Notes: generated by a model not told the origin, from the sequence alone. 64,000 bases of DNA from Sulfitobacter albidus (GCF_018200035.1 NZ_CP073581.1:1670501-1734500), one strand, 5' to 3'. Shown: positions 35,866 through 45,176, counted from the stretch's first letter. Program-made: numbers and translations.

Positions 35866-37221
35866 TCAGCCCCGCCGCGCCCCCGCAAGCACCGCACCAA
35901 AACCCACCACCAGCACCACGATGCAGATCACCAGCAGCTGCTCGTATTTGTGCCCTTCGTAGAGCCAGCCCGAAACGCTGTCCCAGCCGCGCGCGAAATA
36001 CACGAACGCTCCGCCAATCGCCGCCGCAAAGGCCACCAGATAGGCCCAGAGCGCGATCGCACGGCCCATCACCAGACCCACGATCAGCACCGGCGCCAGA
36101 AACATCGAGGCCGTCCCCGACACGGCCACCGCATCGAACAGCGTGGCATTCCCCCAGAGCGTCAACGCCGTGCCCGCGACCATAAAGCCCAGCATGACAA
36201 GCCGCCCGGCGCTCAGCGTACGAGGCAGACCGGCCTCTTCGACGCCCAGCCGCGCGGCGGAGCTCAGCGCCGAATCGAGCGTGCTGAGCGCCGAGACCAG
36301 CAGCGAGATCATCAGCGCGCTGAAGACCCACGTCGGGAACATCGTGGCCCATGTGCCGATCAGCTCGCCCTCGTAGGCGGCACCGATCAGCCCGGCCTGG
36401 ATACCGAAGAACCCGAACCCGATGATGCACAGCGTCGAGATCCAGAAGGCGTGCAGGAAGGAGGCGCGCGTCGTCGCCTCATCCGCGATGAACCCGCGGT
36501 CCATCATCACCGGATCATGCGCGGGATAGCTGAACACCTGAAGCGCCGCGACCGCCAGCAGGATCCACCCGTTGTAGGGCCCCGCCGTGCCCGGCGCCGT
36601 CAGCACTGCGCCCACGTCGAATCCGGGCGAGACGACAAGCGCCACAAAGGCCACGCCGAATACCACCAGAAACACCACCATCTGCACGACATCCGTGCGC
36701 AGCGCCGCACTCAGCCCGCCCCAGGCGGAATAGGCCAGACCCAGCACCGCCACGATAAGGATCGCAGTGGTGCCGCTGCCCGCCAGCACGGCGTTGAAGA
36801 TCAGACCGACCACGATCAGATTGGCAAACACCTCCGACAAAAGCCGCAGCGCGATCACGAAGTTATAGCATCCGTTGCCAACCGTGCCGAACCGCGCGCC
36901 CAGCCAGTCCTGCACCGACATCGCGCCATCGGCCCGTAGGCGCATCACGATAAAACCCCCGGTCAGGAACGAGCCGTAATAGGCCGCGTAGGCGAGCGTG
37001 CCCGCAATCCCGTAGTAATAGCCCAGGATCGCGGCGTTCATCAGGCTGCGCGCAAAGATCCACGTGGTGACCTGGCTCAGCACCAGCGTCCAGAGCGCCG
37101 GATCGCGCCCGTCCACACCCTGCCCGCCAAAGAATCCCTCGACGGTAGCGCGGCGTGGCGCCGCCAGAACTGACGCGGCGATGATCGCGCCGAACACGAG
37201 AATCAGGATGACGGGCTGCAT
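35866..37221 (-). CDS. Sodium:solute symporter family protein
   Basis: 451 aa with about 12-13 membrane helices. The SSS pattern is visible: an N-terminal helix, GFFGGQGVDGRDPALWTLVLSQV, GIAGTLAYAAYYGS, and AYSAWGGLSAALRTDVVQ (the conserved W-G-G-x-x-A-x-x-T-D block), then SALMISLLVSALSTLDSALSS. It takes up an organic solute with sodium; the substrate cannot be read from sequence. The start at 37221 gives the first helix directly; the longer frame adds an unlikely tail. First gene of the operon with the ABC ATPase and two Lin0512 genes. Confidence 0.88.
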   Translation of the reverse strand: MQPVILILVFGAIIAASVLAAPRRATVEGFFGGQGVDGRDPALWTLVLSQVTTWIFARSLMNAAILGYYYGIAGTLAYAAYYGSFLTGGFIVMRLRADGAMSVQDWLGARFGTVGNGCYNFVIALRLLSEVFANLIVVGLIFNAVLAGSGTTAILIVAVLGLAYSAWGGLSAALRTDVVQMVVFLVVFGVAFVALVVSPGFDVGAVLTAPGTAGPYNGWILLAVAALQVFSYPAHDPVMMDRGFIADEATTRASFLHAFWISTLCIIGFGFFGIQAGLIGAAYEGELIGTWATMFPTWVFSALMISLLVSALSTLDSALSSAARLGVEEAGLPRTLSAGRLVMLGFMVAGTALTLWGNATLFDAVAVSGTASMFLAPVLIVGLVMGRAIALWAYLVAFAAAIGGAFVYFARGWDSVSGWLYEGHKYEQLLVICIVVLVVGFGAVLAGARRG

Positions 37222-37321
37222 GGGGACACTCTCAACAAAGGGCAAATTTGTCGCAGGGATAGGCCAGCCAAGCGGCAAGGGCCACGGCAAAAATCACCCG
37301 CTGGCAAAAACGTGAACGCGC

Positions 37322-38425
37322 CTAGACGGCCACATCGAACCCTGCCTGCGCCACGTCGCGCCCGTTGACCTGCACCGTCAGCAGATGCGCACCGGAGTGC
37401 CATTGAAACGTGCTGGCCTGGCGGATCGGGTGGCTTTTGTGCAGGCTGAGCGTCCCATCCAATTGCGTGGTCTTGAGCTTGAACACCCGCTCCGCCGCGC
37501 GCCCCGTGGGCCGGGCAAATCGGATGCGGTAATCGACGATCACCGGCGCCTGTGGCCCCTCCAGCGTCAGATCAAACGTCAGGGCCTCCCCCGGCGTGAC
37601 CCGTTCCTGCTTGAGCGTAAGGGTGGCTGTCACGTCCAGATCCGCGCGATACCCAAGGGCCGCCATCGCCCCCGGATGCCCCTGCTTGATCAGCGTGCGC
37701 AGCGCGTGACGGGTCATCCACGCCAGCTCCTTTGCGTCCTGCGCGCCCTGCGCCTGCCACTGCGCCAGCCGGTCCAGCACGGCATCGGGGGCCACGCGCG
37801 TCAGATCATTGAGGTGATTGGCGACCGAACGGGTCACAAATCGCGCAGGGTCCGCGTGCAGCACATCCAGCAGCGGCAATGTGTCGTCCGGCACCAGCGC
37901 CACCCCCGCGCCCCAGGGCAGCCGGGGCCGCGTGCCCTCGCTTACCAGACGGCGCACGTGATAATTGCCATCCTCCGCCCAGAGGCGCATCCGTGCCAGC
38001 GTCTCCTCCGGCCAGCGATTGAGAAACGGGCGGATCGCGAATTCCATCGTGAACCGTTGCGTGACGGCGTATATCAGATCCAGCGCGCGGTCGCGATGCT
38101 GCTCCAGCCCGTGGCGCACGGCCAATACGCCGTGGGTGGCATGGATGAACTGGCCAAAGTCATCGTCTCGCAGCGCCGGATCAAGGCGCGCGGGCAGGCT
38201 TGCGGTGATCTGATCGGCCATGGTCGGAAAATCCTCCGACAATTGCGCCGCCGCGCAGTCCGCCATCCAATCGATCCGCGCCATCAGCTCGCGCGCGGCA
38301 AAGCCGCCGAGGGCGGCGCGCGCAAACCGGTCCGCGTCAAACCCCGGCACGCCTGCGGCAAATTCCGCCGCCAGCGTGCCGACCGTGCGCGCGTTAAACA
38401 GCTGATCCTTCAGCGGATCCGCCAT
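37322..38425 (-). CDS. DNA alkylation repair protein (AlkC/AlkD-like)
   Basis: 367 aa made of helical HEAT-like repeats (DLIYAVTQRFTMEFAIRPFL, WAEDGNYHVRRLVSEGTRPRLPW, FVTRSVANHLNDL). The block EDGNYHVRRLVSEGTRPRLPW is typical of AlkC-type glycosylases, which remove 3-methyladenine and similar lesions. The C-terminal ~90 residues are beta-rich, as in longer AlkC forms with an Ig-like domain. The start overlaps the stop of the upstream SDR (TGATG), so the two are coupled. Confidence 0.85.
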   Translation of the reverse strand: MADPLKDQLFNARTVGTLAAEFAAGVPGFDADRFARAALGGFAARELMARIDWMADCAAAQLSEDFPTMADQITASLPARLDPALRDDDFGQFIHATHGVLAVRHGLEQHRDRALDLIYAVTQRFTMEFAIRPFLNRWPEETLARMRLWAEDGNYHVRRLVSEGTRPRLPWGAGVALVPDDTLPLLDVLHADPARFVTRSVANHLNDLTRVAPDAVLDRLAQWQAQGAQDAKELAWMTRHALRTLIKQGHPGAMAALGYRADLDVTATLTLKQERVTPGEALTFDLTLEGPQAPVIVDYRIRFARPTGRAAERVFKLKTTQLDGTLSLHKSHPIRQASTFQWHSGAHLLTVQVNGRDVAQAGFDVAV

Positions 38426-39204
38426 CACATGGTGATATTCGTCGCCCCACCGTCGAGCAGGATCGACTGCCCCACGATGAACCCCGCATGCGTCGAGCAC
38501 AGGAAAGCACAGGCCGCCCCAAACTCCGCGCGCGTGCCGTAGCGGCCTGCGGGGATGGTCGCAGCGCGCTCCTTGCGCGCGTCCTCAAGCGTGATGTTGC
38601 GCTGCGCCACCACCGCCCCGTCCAGCGCATCGGCGCGGTCGGTCGCGTGGATGCCGGGCAGCAGGTTGTTGATCGTCACGCCCTTGCCCGCCACCTGGCG
38701 CGAGGTGCCCGCAACATAGCCTGTCAGCCCCGTGCGGGCCGAATTGCTCAGCCCAAGCACGCCGATGGGCGCACGCACGGATTGCGAGGTGATGTTGACC
38801 ACTCGGCCCCAGCCGCGCTCCATCATGCCCGGCACCAGCGCCTTGATCAGCGCGATGGGCGCCAGCATGTTGGCATCGAGCGCCTTGATGAAATCCTCGC
38901 GGTCCCAATCGTGCCACATGCCTGGCGGGGGGCCGCCCGCGTTGTTGACCAGAATATCCACGTCGCCTGCCGCCGCGATCACGTCCCGCTGGCCTTCCTG
39001 CGTTGCCACATCGGCGGCCACGGTTGTGACCTCGACACCGTGGGTGTCGCGCAGCCGCGCGGCCTCCGCCTCCAGCGCCTCGGTGCCGCGCGCATTCATC
39101 ACCAGATGTACGCCCGCCTCGGCCAATGCCTCGGCGCAGCCCAGCCCCAGCCCTTTGGACGATGCGCAGACCAGCGCGCGTTTGCCTTTGATCCCCAGAT
39201 CCAT
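38425..39204 (-). CDS. SDR-family oxidoreductase, 3-oxoacyl-ACP reductase-like
   Basis: 259-aa classical SDR. The cofactor loop ALVCASSKGLGLGCAEAL (a Ser variant of TGxxxGxG), DILVNNAGGPPPG, the catalytic Ser in VVNITSQSVRAP, and a C-terminal VGQSILLDGGATN are present. The usual YxxxK appears as SNSARTGLTGYVAGTSRQ, where Tyr is displaced, as in the NNAGGPPPG subgroup. Upstream of and coupled to the DNA alkylation repair gene. Substrate unknown. Confidence 0.85.
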   Translation of the reverse strand: MDLGIKGKRALVCASSKGLGLGCAEALAEAGVHLVMNARGTEALEAEAARLRDTHGVEVTTVAADVATQEGQRDVIAAAGDVDILVNNAGGPPPGMWHDWDREDFIKALDANMLAPIALIKALVPGMMERGWGRVVNITSQSVRAPIGVLGLSNSARTGLTGYVAGTSRQVAGKGVTINNLLPGIHATDRADALDGAVVAQRNITLEDARKERAATIPAGRYGTRAEFGAACAFLCSTHAGFIVGQSILLDGGATNITM

Positions 39205-39277
39205 GATCGCTCTCCTTGATGGTGTTTGCGCCAGCTAACACCAGCCGCACGGGCGACGCCAGCAAAAGACCCCCGCG

Positions 39278-39306
39278 TTGACCCCGCCGCGCCACAATCC
39301 TAGCGT
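39278..39306 (+). promoter_or_regulatory. Candidate promoter of the Hint-domain gene
   Basis: TTGACC (39278-39283) and TAGCGT (39301-39306) are 17 bp apart, 32 bp before the ATG at 39339. Confidence 0.35.
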
Positions 39307-39338
39307 AGCGGATACGTGCAGCCGCGAAAGGTCGTCCC

Positions 39339-40349
39339 ATGTCCCGCCCCTCCCAATCCTCGCAAAGCGTGCCCGTCTATGTCGCCGCGCAGATCAGGGC
39401 GACCGACGGGGCCAACACCGGCGATCTTCTGTCCTTCGCGACCGAGCTCATCCTCGACGACGTGTACGAAGTGGCCTTCGGCGCCGAGCCCGCCCGCCTG
39501 TCGCTTGTGGCACGTGGCAAAGACCGTTTTGCCGTGGGTCACGACACCGCCATCGGCACAGCCGGCGCGCGGCTGCACCTCGACAGCGCGCTCAGCTTCA
39601 TGTCGCCGCAAGGCCAGATGCACGAAGCGCTGTTGCTGGTCGAGGTCGACGACGAGGGCCATGTGGCCGAGATCTACCTGATGCCGCTCAACGCGCTGCA
39701 GGCAAAGGTCGAATACCGCCTCGTCGGAATCGACCGCGAGGACGGGCCGCGCAAATTCGCGCAGGTCGCCTGCGTGAGCTTCACCCGCGGCACCCGCATC
39801 ACGCTGTCCACCGGCGCGCAGCGCGCGGTCGAGGATCTGGCCGTGGGCGACCGCATCCTGACCCGCGACGACGGCGTGCAGACCCTGCGCTGGATCGGGC
39901 ACACCACCACCCGCGCCGTGGGGGAATTCGCCCCCATCCGCATCGCGGCGGGCACGCTCAACAACGACGGCGATCTGACCGTCAGCCCCGACCACCGGCT
40001 GTTCATCTACCAACGCAGCGACGCATTGGGGGCCGGCCGGGCCGAATTGCTGGTGCGCGCGCGTCATCTGGTCAACGGCACCACCGTGCGCGTCGAAGAA
40101 GGCGGGTTTGTCGATTACTTCCAGCTGCTCTTTGACAGCCACCAGATCATCTATGCCGAAGGGATCGCCGCCGAATCCATGCTGATCGACAGCCGCACCC
40201 GCCCCGTGCTGCCCGACGCCATCGCAGGTGAATTGGGCGAGGTCATCCCCGGCCATTCCGATCTGCCGCACGCAGGGCTCGACGTGGCCGAGGCGCTGCT
40301 GGACCGGCCCGATGTGGCAGAGCTGCTGCGCCGCGCCTCAATGCGTTAG
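39339..40349 (+). CDS. Hint-domain protein
   Basis: 336 aa. An N-terminal domain (about 1-145) of unknown type is followed by a Hint domain (Hint_2 type, about 148-300). The first residue of the module is the Cys in ACVSFTRGTRI; VEDLAVGDRILTRDDGVQTLRWIG is the A-block neighbour, and LTVSPDHRLFIYQ carries the B-block His. Hint modules of inteins and hedgehog proteins cleave or rearrange at the Cys. No C-terminal Asn/His pair with a following extein is visible, so if active it would act by N-terminal cleavage. Such proteins are frequent in Rhodobacterales. It is a single gene. Confidence 0.85.
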   Translation: MSRPSQSSQSVPVYVAAQIRATDGANTGDLLSFATELILDDVYEVAFGAEPARLSLVARGKDRFAVGHDTAIGTAGARLHLDSALSFMSPQGQMHEALLLVEVDDEGHVAEIYLMPLNALQAKVEYRLVGIDREDGPRKFAQVACVSFTRGTRITLSTGAQRAVEDLAVGDRILTRDDGVQTLRWIGHTTTRAVGEFAPIRIAAGTLNNDGDLTVSPDHRLFIYQRSDALGAGRAELLVRARHLVNGTTVRVEEGGFVDYFQLLFDSHQIIYAEGIAAESMLIDSRTRPVLPDAIAGELGEVIPGHSDLPHAGLDVAEALLDRPDVAELLRRASMR

Positions 40350-40474
40350 GCTGGGTGTCGACCCTCCCGCCCACTCTACGTCCGAAACGTGCCACCCCCG
40401 AAAGGCAGCGTTTGACTGCGAGAGCCGACGGCAGTGCACTACCACAGCACGCGCCGTTTTTTCAATCGCTTACG

Positions 40475-40843
40475 CTATTCGTTGTAGAAAAACTCTTCGC
40501 GCACGATCTTGCCGTCCGCCACGTGATAGATCGCAACCTCGTCCATCGGATAGATCTCGCCGCTCTGCGCGTCTTTCATTGTGCCATAAAAACGCACGGC
40601 GAAACGGTCGTCCCCGTGCAACATCGGATCTGATGTCTCGACCTGTACATCCGTCATGGCGCTGTCGAACCAATCATGCTTGGCCTTGATGGCGTCGCGC
40701 CCCTGCGTGATGCGCGATTGGCCGTCCCTGTCATTGGGCTCCGCCGACACGGCGTCCGCCGCATAAAGCGTATCGAGGTTCGCGCGTTCGCGCCCCTCGC
40801 GGCATCCCGCGACCAATTCCGCCGCGATCTCCTTCAGGTCCAT
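40475..40843 (-). CDS. Nuclear transport factor 2-like (SnoaL-type) protein
   Basis: 122 aa. The layout is that of the NTF2-like superfamily: an N-terminal helical half (ELVAGCREGRERANLDTLYAADAV), ITQGRDAIKAKHDWFD, and a sheet ending FAVRFYGTMKDAQSGE and DEVAIYHVADGKIVREEFFYNE. The ligand or reaction is unknown. GGAGG lies 7 nt before the ATG. Convergent with the Hint gene (the 125-bp gap has no clear terminator) and divergent from prfC. Confidence 0.82.
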   Translation of the reverse strand: MDLKEIAAELVAGCREGRERANLDTLYAADAVSAEPNDRDGQSRITQGRDAIKAKHDWFDSAMTDVQVETSDPMLHGDDRFAVRFYGTMKDAQSGEIYPMDEVAIYHVADGKIVREEFFYNE

Positions 40844-40909
40844 TGCCGCCTCCGTGTTCCGCCAATGTTCCGACCATGCCCCTGCGGTCGATTCGCCGCA
40901 AGCACCAGA

Positions 40910-40938
40910 TTGCGCCGCCGCGCCCGCGCGCCTATACC
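40910..40938 (+). promoter_or_regulatory. Candidate prfC promoter, leaderless layout
   Basis: TTGCGC (40910-40915) and TATACC (40933-40938) are 17 bp apart. The prfC ATG at 40945 is 6 nt after the -10, where transcription would start. Confidence 0.5.
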
Positions 40939-40944
40939 CAAGCC

Positions 40945-42557
40945 ATGCTAGATACCAATCGCCCCCCGCTCCCCCCGAAATCGCGCGTCGCCGCACGTTT
41001 GCGATCATCAGCCACCCCGACGCGGGCAAAACCACCCTGACCGAGAAATTCCTGCTGTTCGGCGGCGCCATCCAGATGGCCGGACAGGTTCGCGCCAAGG
41101 GCGAAGCACGGCGCACGCGCTCCGACTTCATGGCGATGGAGAAGGACCGCGGCATCTCCGTCTCCGCCTCTGCCATGTCGTTCGATTTTGAACGTGGCGA
41201 CACGAACTACCGCTTCAATCTGGTCGACACGCCGGGTCACTCGGATTTCTCGGAAGACACCTACCGCACGCTGACGGCCGTGGACGCCGCCGTGATGGTC
41301 ATCGACGGCGCCAAGGGCGTGGAAAGCCAGACGCAAAAGCTGTTCGAGGTGTGCCGGATGCGCGATCTGCCCATCCTCACCTTCTGCAACAAGATGGACC
41401 GCGAAAGCCGCGATGTGTTCGAGATCATCGACGAGATCCAGGAAAATCTCGCCATCGATGTCACCCCGGCCAGTTGGCCCATCGGCGTGGGCCGCGATTT
41501 TGTCGGCTGCTACGACATCCTGCGCGACCGGTTGGAGCTGATGGACCGCGCCGACCGCAACAAGGTCGCCGAGAGCATCGAAATCAACGGGCTCGATGAT
41601 CCCAAACTGGCCCAGCACGTCCCCGCAGAGCTGCTCGACAAGCTGCGCGAGGATCTTGAGATGGTGCGCGAGCTTATGCCGCCGCTTGACCACGCGCTCA
41701 TGGCCGAAGGATCGCTCACGCCCATCTGGTTCGGATCGGCGATCAACAGTTTCGGCGTCAAGGAACTGATGGCCGGCATCGCCGAATTCGGGCCGGAACC
41801 GCAGATCCAGCAGGCCGAGCCGCGCCAGATTTTACCCGAAGAAACAAAGGTCTCCGGCTTTGTGTTCAAGGTTCAGGCGAATATGGACCCCAAACACCGC
41901 GACCGCGTCGCCTTTGTGCGCCTCGCCTCGGGGCATTTTGAACGTGGCATGAAACTGACCCATGTGCGCACCAAGAAACCCATGGCGATCAGCAGCCCTG
42001 TGATGTTCCTCGCCTCCGACCGCGAACTGGCCGAGGAAGCCTGGGCCGGCGATATCATCGGCATCCCCAACCACGGCCAGCTGCGCATCGGCGACACGCT
42101 GACCGAGGGCGAGGCGATCCGCGTGACCGGCATCCCCTCCTTTGCGCCCGAGCTGCTGCAGGGCGTGCGCGCGGGCGATCCGCTCAAGGCCAAACACCTC
42201 GAAAAGGCGCTGATGCAATTCGCGGAAGAAGGTGCGGCCAAGGTGTTCAAACCCGCCATCGGGTCGGGCTTTGTCGTGGGCGTCGTGGGCCAGCTGCAAT
42301 TCGAGGTGCTGGCGAGCCGGATCGAGCTGGAATACGGCCTGCCCGTGCGGTTCGAAGCGTCGCAGTTCACCTCCGCGCGCTGGGTGAACGGCGCGCGCCA
42401 AGCCGTTGATAAATTTGCCGAAGCCAACAAACAGCACATCGCCCATGACCACGATGGCGACATCGTGTACCTCACGCGCCTGCAATGGGACATCGACCGT
42501 GTCGATCGCGACTACCCGGACGTGACGCTGACCGCCACCAAGGAGATGATGGTCTGA
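40945..42557 (+). CDS. prfC: Peptide chain release factor 3, frameshifted near the start
   Basis: GTPase that recycles RF1/RF2 from the ribosome. G1 is ISHPDAGKTTLTEK, followed by the RF3-specific FGGAIQMAGQVRA, G3 is DTPGHSDFSEDTYR, and G4 is FCNKMDRE. The ATG at 40945 reads MLDTNRPP, but the body is one base out of frame. One extra C in the run 40971-40976 (or 40962-40967) gives LPPEIARRRTFAIISHPDAG and about 537 aa, the family length. The body frame has no good start of its own. The last base of the stop is the first of the next ATG (TGATG). Confidence 0.92.
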
Positions 42558-43507
42558 TGCAGACATGGGGTGTCGTCGCCACGATCAAGGCACCGGCGCC
42601 CGCGATCCTGCGGTGGGCCGCCTGGCATCTGGAGCTGGGCGCGCACCGCATCACCGTCTATCTCGACGATCCAAATCCCGACGCCCAGGAGGCCCTGCGC
42701 GCGCACCCCAAATGCCGCGTCAAACGCTGCGACGATGGCTATTGGCAGCGCCAGAACAACGGCCGCCCCGCAGCACATCAATCGCGCCAGACCTTCAACG
42801 CCACCCACGGCTACAACCGCGCGGGCGACGTTGATTGGCTGATGCACCTCGATGTGGACGAATTCCTGACCCCCGGCGCGCCCGTGGCCGATCAGCTGGC
42901 CGCACTGCCCGAGGGCACGCTCACCGCGCGCGCCCGCCCGATGGAGCTGTTGGCAGGCGGTGATCCGGCGACGGATGCGGCGTTCAAGATGTTTCTGCCC
43001 GCGGGCCGATCGCGCGAGCGCATCGTCGCGGCCCTCTACCCCAATTTCGGGCAATACCTGAAGGGCGGGTTTCTGAGCCATATCGCAGGCAAACTCTTTG
43101 CCCGGACGGGCATGCAGGGGATCAAGTTCCGCATCCACAACGCCTTTCGCGGCGAAGAGATGAACCCTAATGAGGCGCCCCTGCCCGATCTGCATCTGGC
43201 GCATTTCCACGCCACCGACTGGGACAGCTGGCGCGCGCATTTTGACTACCGGCTGGCGCGCGGATCCTACCGCGAGGGGCTGGGCCCCGCCCGCCCCCGC
43301 GACCGGGGCGGCATCACCGCCAATGAGCTCTATACCATGATCCTCGACGAGGATGGCGAGGCCGGGCTGCGCCGCTTTTTCGATGAGGTCTGCGCCGACA
43401 CGCCGCTCTTGCGCAGCCGCCTGTCGACCCACGGCTGCCTGTTTGAGACGCGGTACGATTTTGACGCAGCGCTCGCCAAACATTTCCCCGATTTCGCAAG
43501 TATTTGA
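42557..43507 (+). CDS. Glycosyltransferase family 2 protein, coupled to prfC
   Basis: 316 aa. The N-terminus ATIKAPAPAILRWAAWHLELGAHRITVYLDD corresponds to the KNE..F..EW..YH..LG block of the other transferases here but lacks the KNE triad. DWLMHLDVDEFLTPG carries the metal-binding DVDEF near residue 98. A basic C-terminal region contains LHLAHFHATDWDSWRAHFDYRLARG, spanning an HFH motif. It belongs to the same group as the three transferase domains at 6749-12516 but is more divergent. The ATG overlaps the prfC stop, so it depends on prfC translation. Confidence 0.8.
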   Translation: MQTWGVVATIKAPAPAILRWAAWHLELGAHRITVYLDDPNPDAQEALRAHPKCRVKRCDDGYWQRQNNGRPAAHQSRQTFNATHGYNRAGDVDWLMHLDVDEFLTPGAPVADQLAALPEGTLTARARPMELLAGGDPATDAAFKMFLPAGRSRERIVAALYPNFGQYLKGGFLSHIAGKLFARTGMQGIKFRIHNAFRGEEMNPNEAPLPDLHLAHFHATDWDSWRAHFDYRLARGSYREGLGPARPRDRGGITANELYTMILDEDGEAGLRRFFDEVCADTPLLRSRLSTHGCLFETRYDFDAALAKHFPDFASI

Positions 43508-43610
43508 CGCCCGCGCCCCTGTTGGTACACGCATGCCACGTGTTGCGGCAGGCGCCGCCCCCAAAGGGTCACAAGGGCCGACACGACCTTAGCCGCGCGG
43601 GCCAAGTCAG

Positions 43611-43629
43611 TGTCCGCAACATACGGACA
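43611..43629 (+). other. Short hairpin directly before the helicase start
   Basis: TGTCCG (43611-43616) and CGGACA (43624-43629) are separated by 7 nt and end 3 nt before the ATG at 43633. No Shine-Dalgarno sequence is seen between. It could influence initiation. Confidence 0.4.
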
Positions 43630-43632
43630 TAT

Positions 43633-45159
43633 ATGACGAAATTTACCGATCTGAACCTTAATCCAAAGGTCCTCAAGGCCATTGCCGAAGCCGGCTATGA
43701 AAGCCCCACACCGATTCAGGCCGGTGCCATCCCGCCCGCGCTCGAAGGGCGCGACGTGCTTGGCATCGCGCAAACCGGCACCGGCAAAACCGCCAGTTTC
43801 ACCCTGCCGATGATCACACAGCTGGCGCGCGGACGCGCCCGCGCCCGGATGCCGCGCAGCCTCGTGCTGTGCCCCACCCGCGAACTCGCCGCCCAGGTGG
43901 CCGAGAATTTCGACACCTACACCCAGCACCTCAAACTGACCAAGGCGCTGCTGATCGGCGGCGTGTCGTTCAAGGAACAGGACACGCTGATCGACAAAGG
44001 CGTCGATGTGCTGATCGCCACGCCGGGCCGCCTGCTCGATCATTTCGAGCGGGGCAAGCTGATCCTCACGGACGTTAAAGTCATGGTCGTGGATGAAGCC
44101 GACCGCATGCTCGACATGGGGTTCATTCCCGATATCGAACGCATCTTTGGCCTCGTGCCCTTTACCCGTCAGACGCTGTTCTTTTCCGCCACCATGGCGC
44201 CCGAGATCGAGCGGATCACCAACACCTTCCTCAGCAATCCCGCCCGGATCGAGGTCGCCCGCCAGGCCACCACATCCGAGAATATCACGCAGGGCGTGCT
44301 GATGTTCAAAGCGTCCCGCAAGGACCGCGAAGCGACCGAGAAGCGGAAGGTATTGCGCGCACTGATCGACGCCGAGGGCGAGAAATGCACCAACGCGATC
44401 ATCTTCTGCAACCGCAAGATGGACGTGGATACCGTCGCCAAATCGCTCAAGAAATACAAATACGACGCCGCGCCCATCCACGGCGATCTGGATCAAAGCC
44501 AGCGCACGCGCACGCTCGACGCGTTCCGCGCGGGCGAGCTGCGGTTTCTCGTGGCCTCGGACGTGGCCGCGCGTGGCCTCGACGTGCCTGCGGTGAGCCA
44601 TGTGTTCAACTTCGACGTGCCCAGCCACGCCGAGGACTACGTGCACCGCATCGGGCGCACGGGCCGTGCCGGCCGCGATGGCAAGGCGATCATGATCTGC
44701 GTGCCGCGCGATGAGAAAAACTTCGAGGACGTCGAACGCCTCGTGCAAAAGGAAATCCCGCGCCTCGACAACCCGCTAGGCAAAGGCGAGGAGCGGCCGA
44801 AGGCCAGCGAAGCACCTGCGGAAAAGGCCGCCGCGACATCGGACGACAAGCCCAAGCGCACCCGCTCGCGCAGCCGCAAATCCGACACGCCCAAGCCAGA
44901 GGCGGACGCCCCGCAGGCGGAGGCCCCCAAGGCCGACACAGCACCCACACCGGAAGCCAAGCCCGCACCGACGCCAGAGCAAACGCCCGAGCCAAAGCAG
45001 GCCGACAGTTCTGACAACAACCGCCGCGCGCGCGGTGGCCGGGGTGGCAGCAACCGTGGGCGCGGCGGCAACGACCGCGACACCAACAAGGTCGTGGGCC
45101 TCGGCGATCACACGCCCAGCTTTATCGAACTCAGCTTTGAAGAGCGGCCAAAGGGCTAA
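43633..45159 (+). CDS. DEAD-box RNA helicase
   Basis: 508 aa. The motifs are in order: Q motif (GYESPTPIQAGAIPPAL), I (AQTGTGKTASF), Ia (PTRELAAQV), II (VDEADRML; DEAD), III (FFSATM), IV (IIFCNRKMDVD), V (ASDVAARGLDVP) and VI (HRIGRTGRAGR). A long, low-complexity C-terminal tail (about 395-508) is rich in Ala/Pro/Glu and ends in an RGG-like segment (RGGRGGSNRGRGGNDRD), probably for RNA binding. RhlE-like; used in ribosome assembly or RNA decay, often cold-induced. It is followed by a strong terminator and lies convergent to RNase J. Confidence 0.94.
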   Translation: MTKFTDLNLNPKVLKAIAEAGYESPTPIQAGAIPPALEGRDVLGIAQTGTGKTASFTLPMITQLARGRARARMPRSLVLCPTRELAAQVAENFDTYTQHLKLTKALLIGGVSFKEQDTLIDKGVDVLIATPGRLLDHFERGKLILTDVKVMVVDEADRMLDMGFIPDIERIFGLVPFTRQTLFFSATMAPEIERITNTFLSNPARIEVARQATTSENITQGVLMFKASRKDREATEKRKVLRALIDAEGEKCTNAIIFCNRKMDVDTVAKSLKKYKYDAAPIHGDLDQSQRTRTLDAFRAGELRFLVASDVAARGLDVPAVSHVFNFDVPSHAEDYVHRIGRTGRAGRDGKAIMICVPRDEKNFEDVERLVQKEIPRLDNPLGKGEERPKASEAPAEKAAATSDDKPKRTRSRSRKSDTPKPEADAPQAEAPKADTAPTPEAKPAPTPEQTPEPKQADSSDNNRRARGGRGGSNRGRGGNDRDTNKVVGLGDHTPSFIELSFEERPKG

Positions 45160-45176
45160 CCCCCTCGCCCCAAAAA

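Noticed and set aside
34687..36939. A 750-codon plus-strand open frame opposite the ABC ATPase and symporter
   Set aside because: Low-complexity His/Arg/Gln content without a start region or domain; the minus-strand genes are clearly real.
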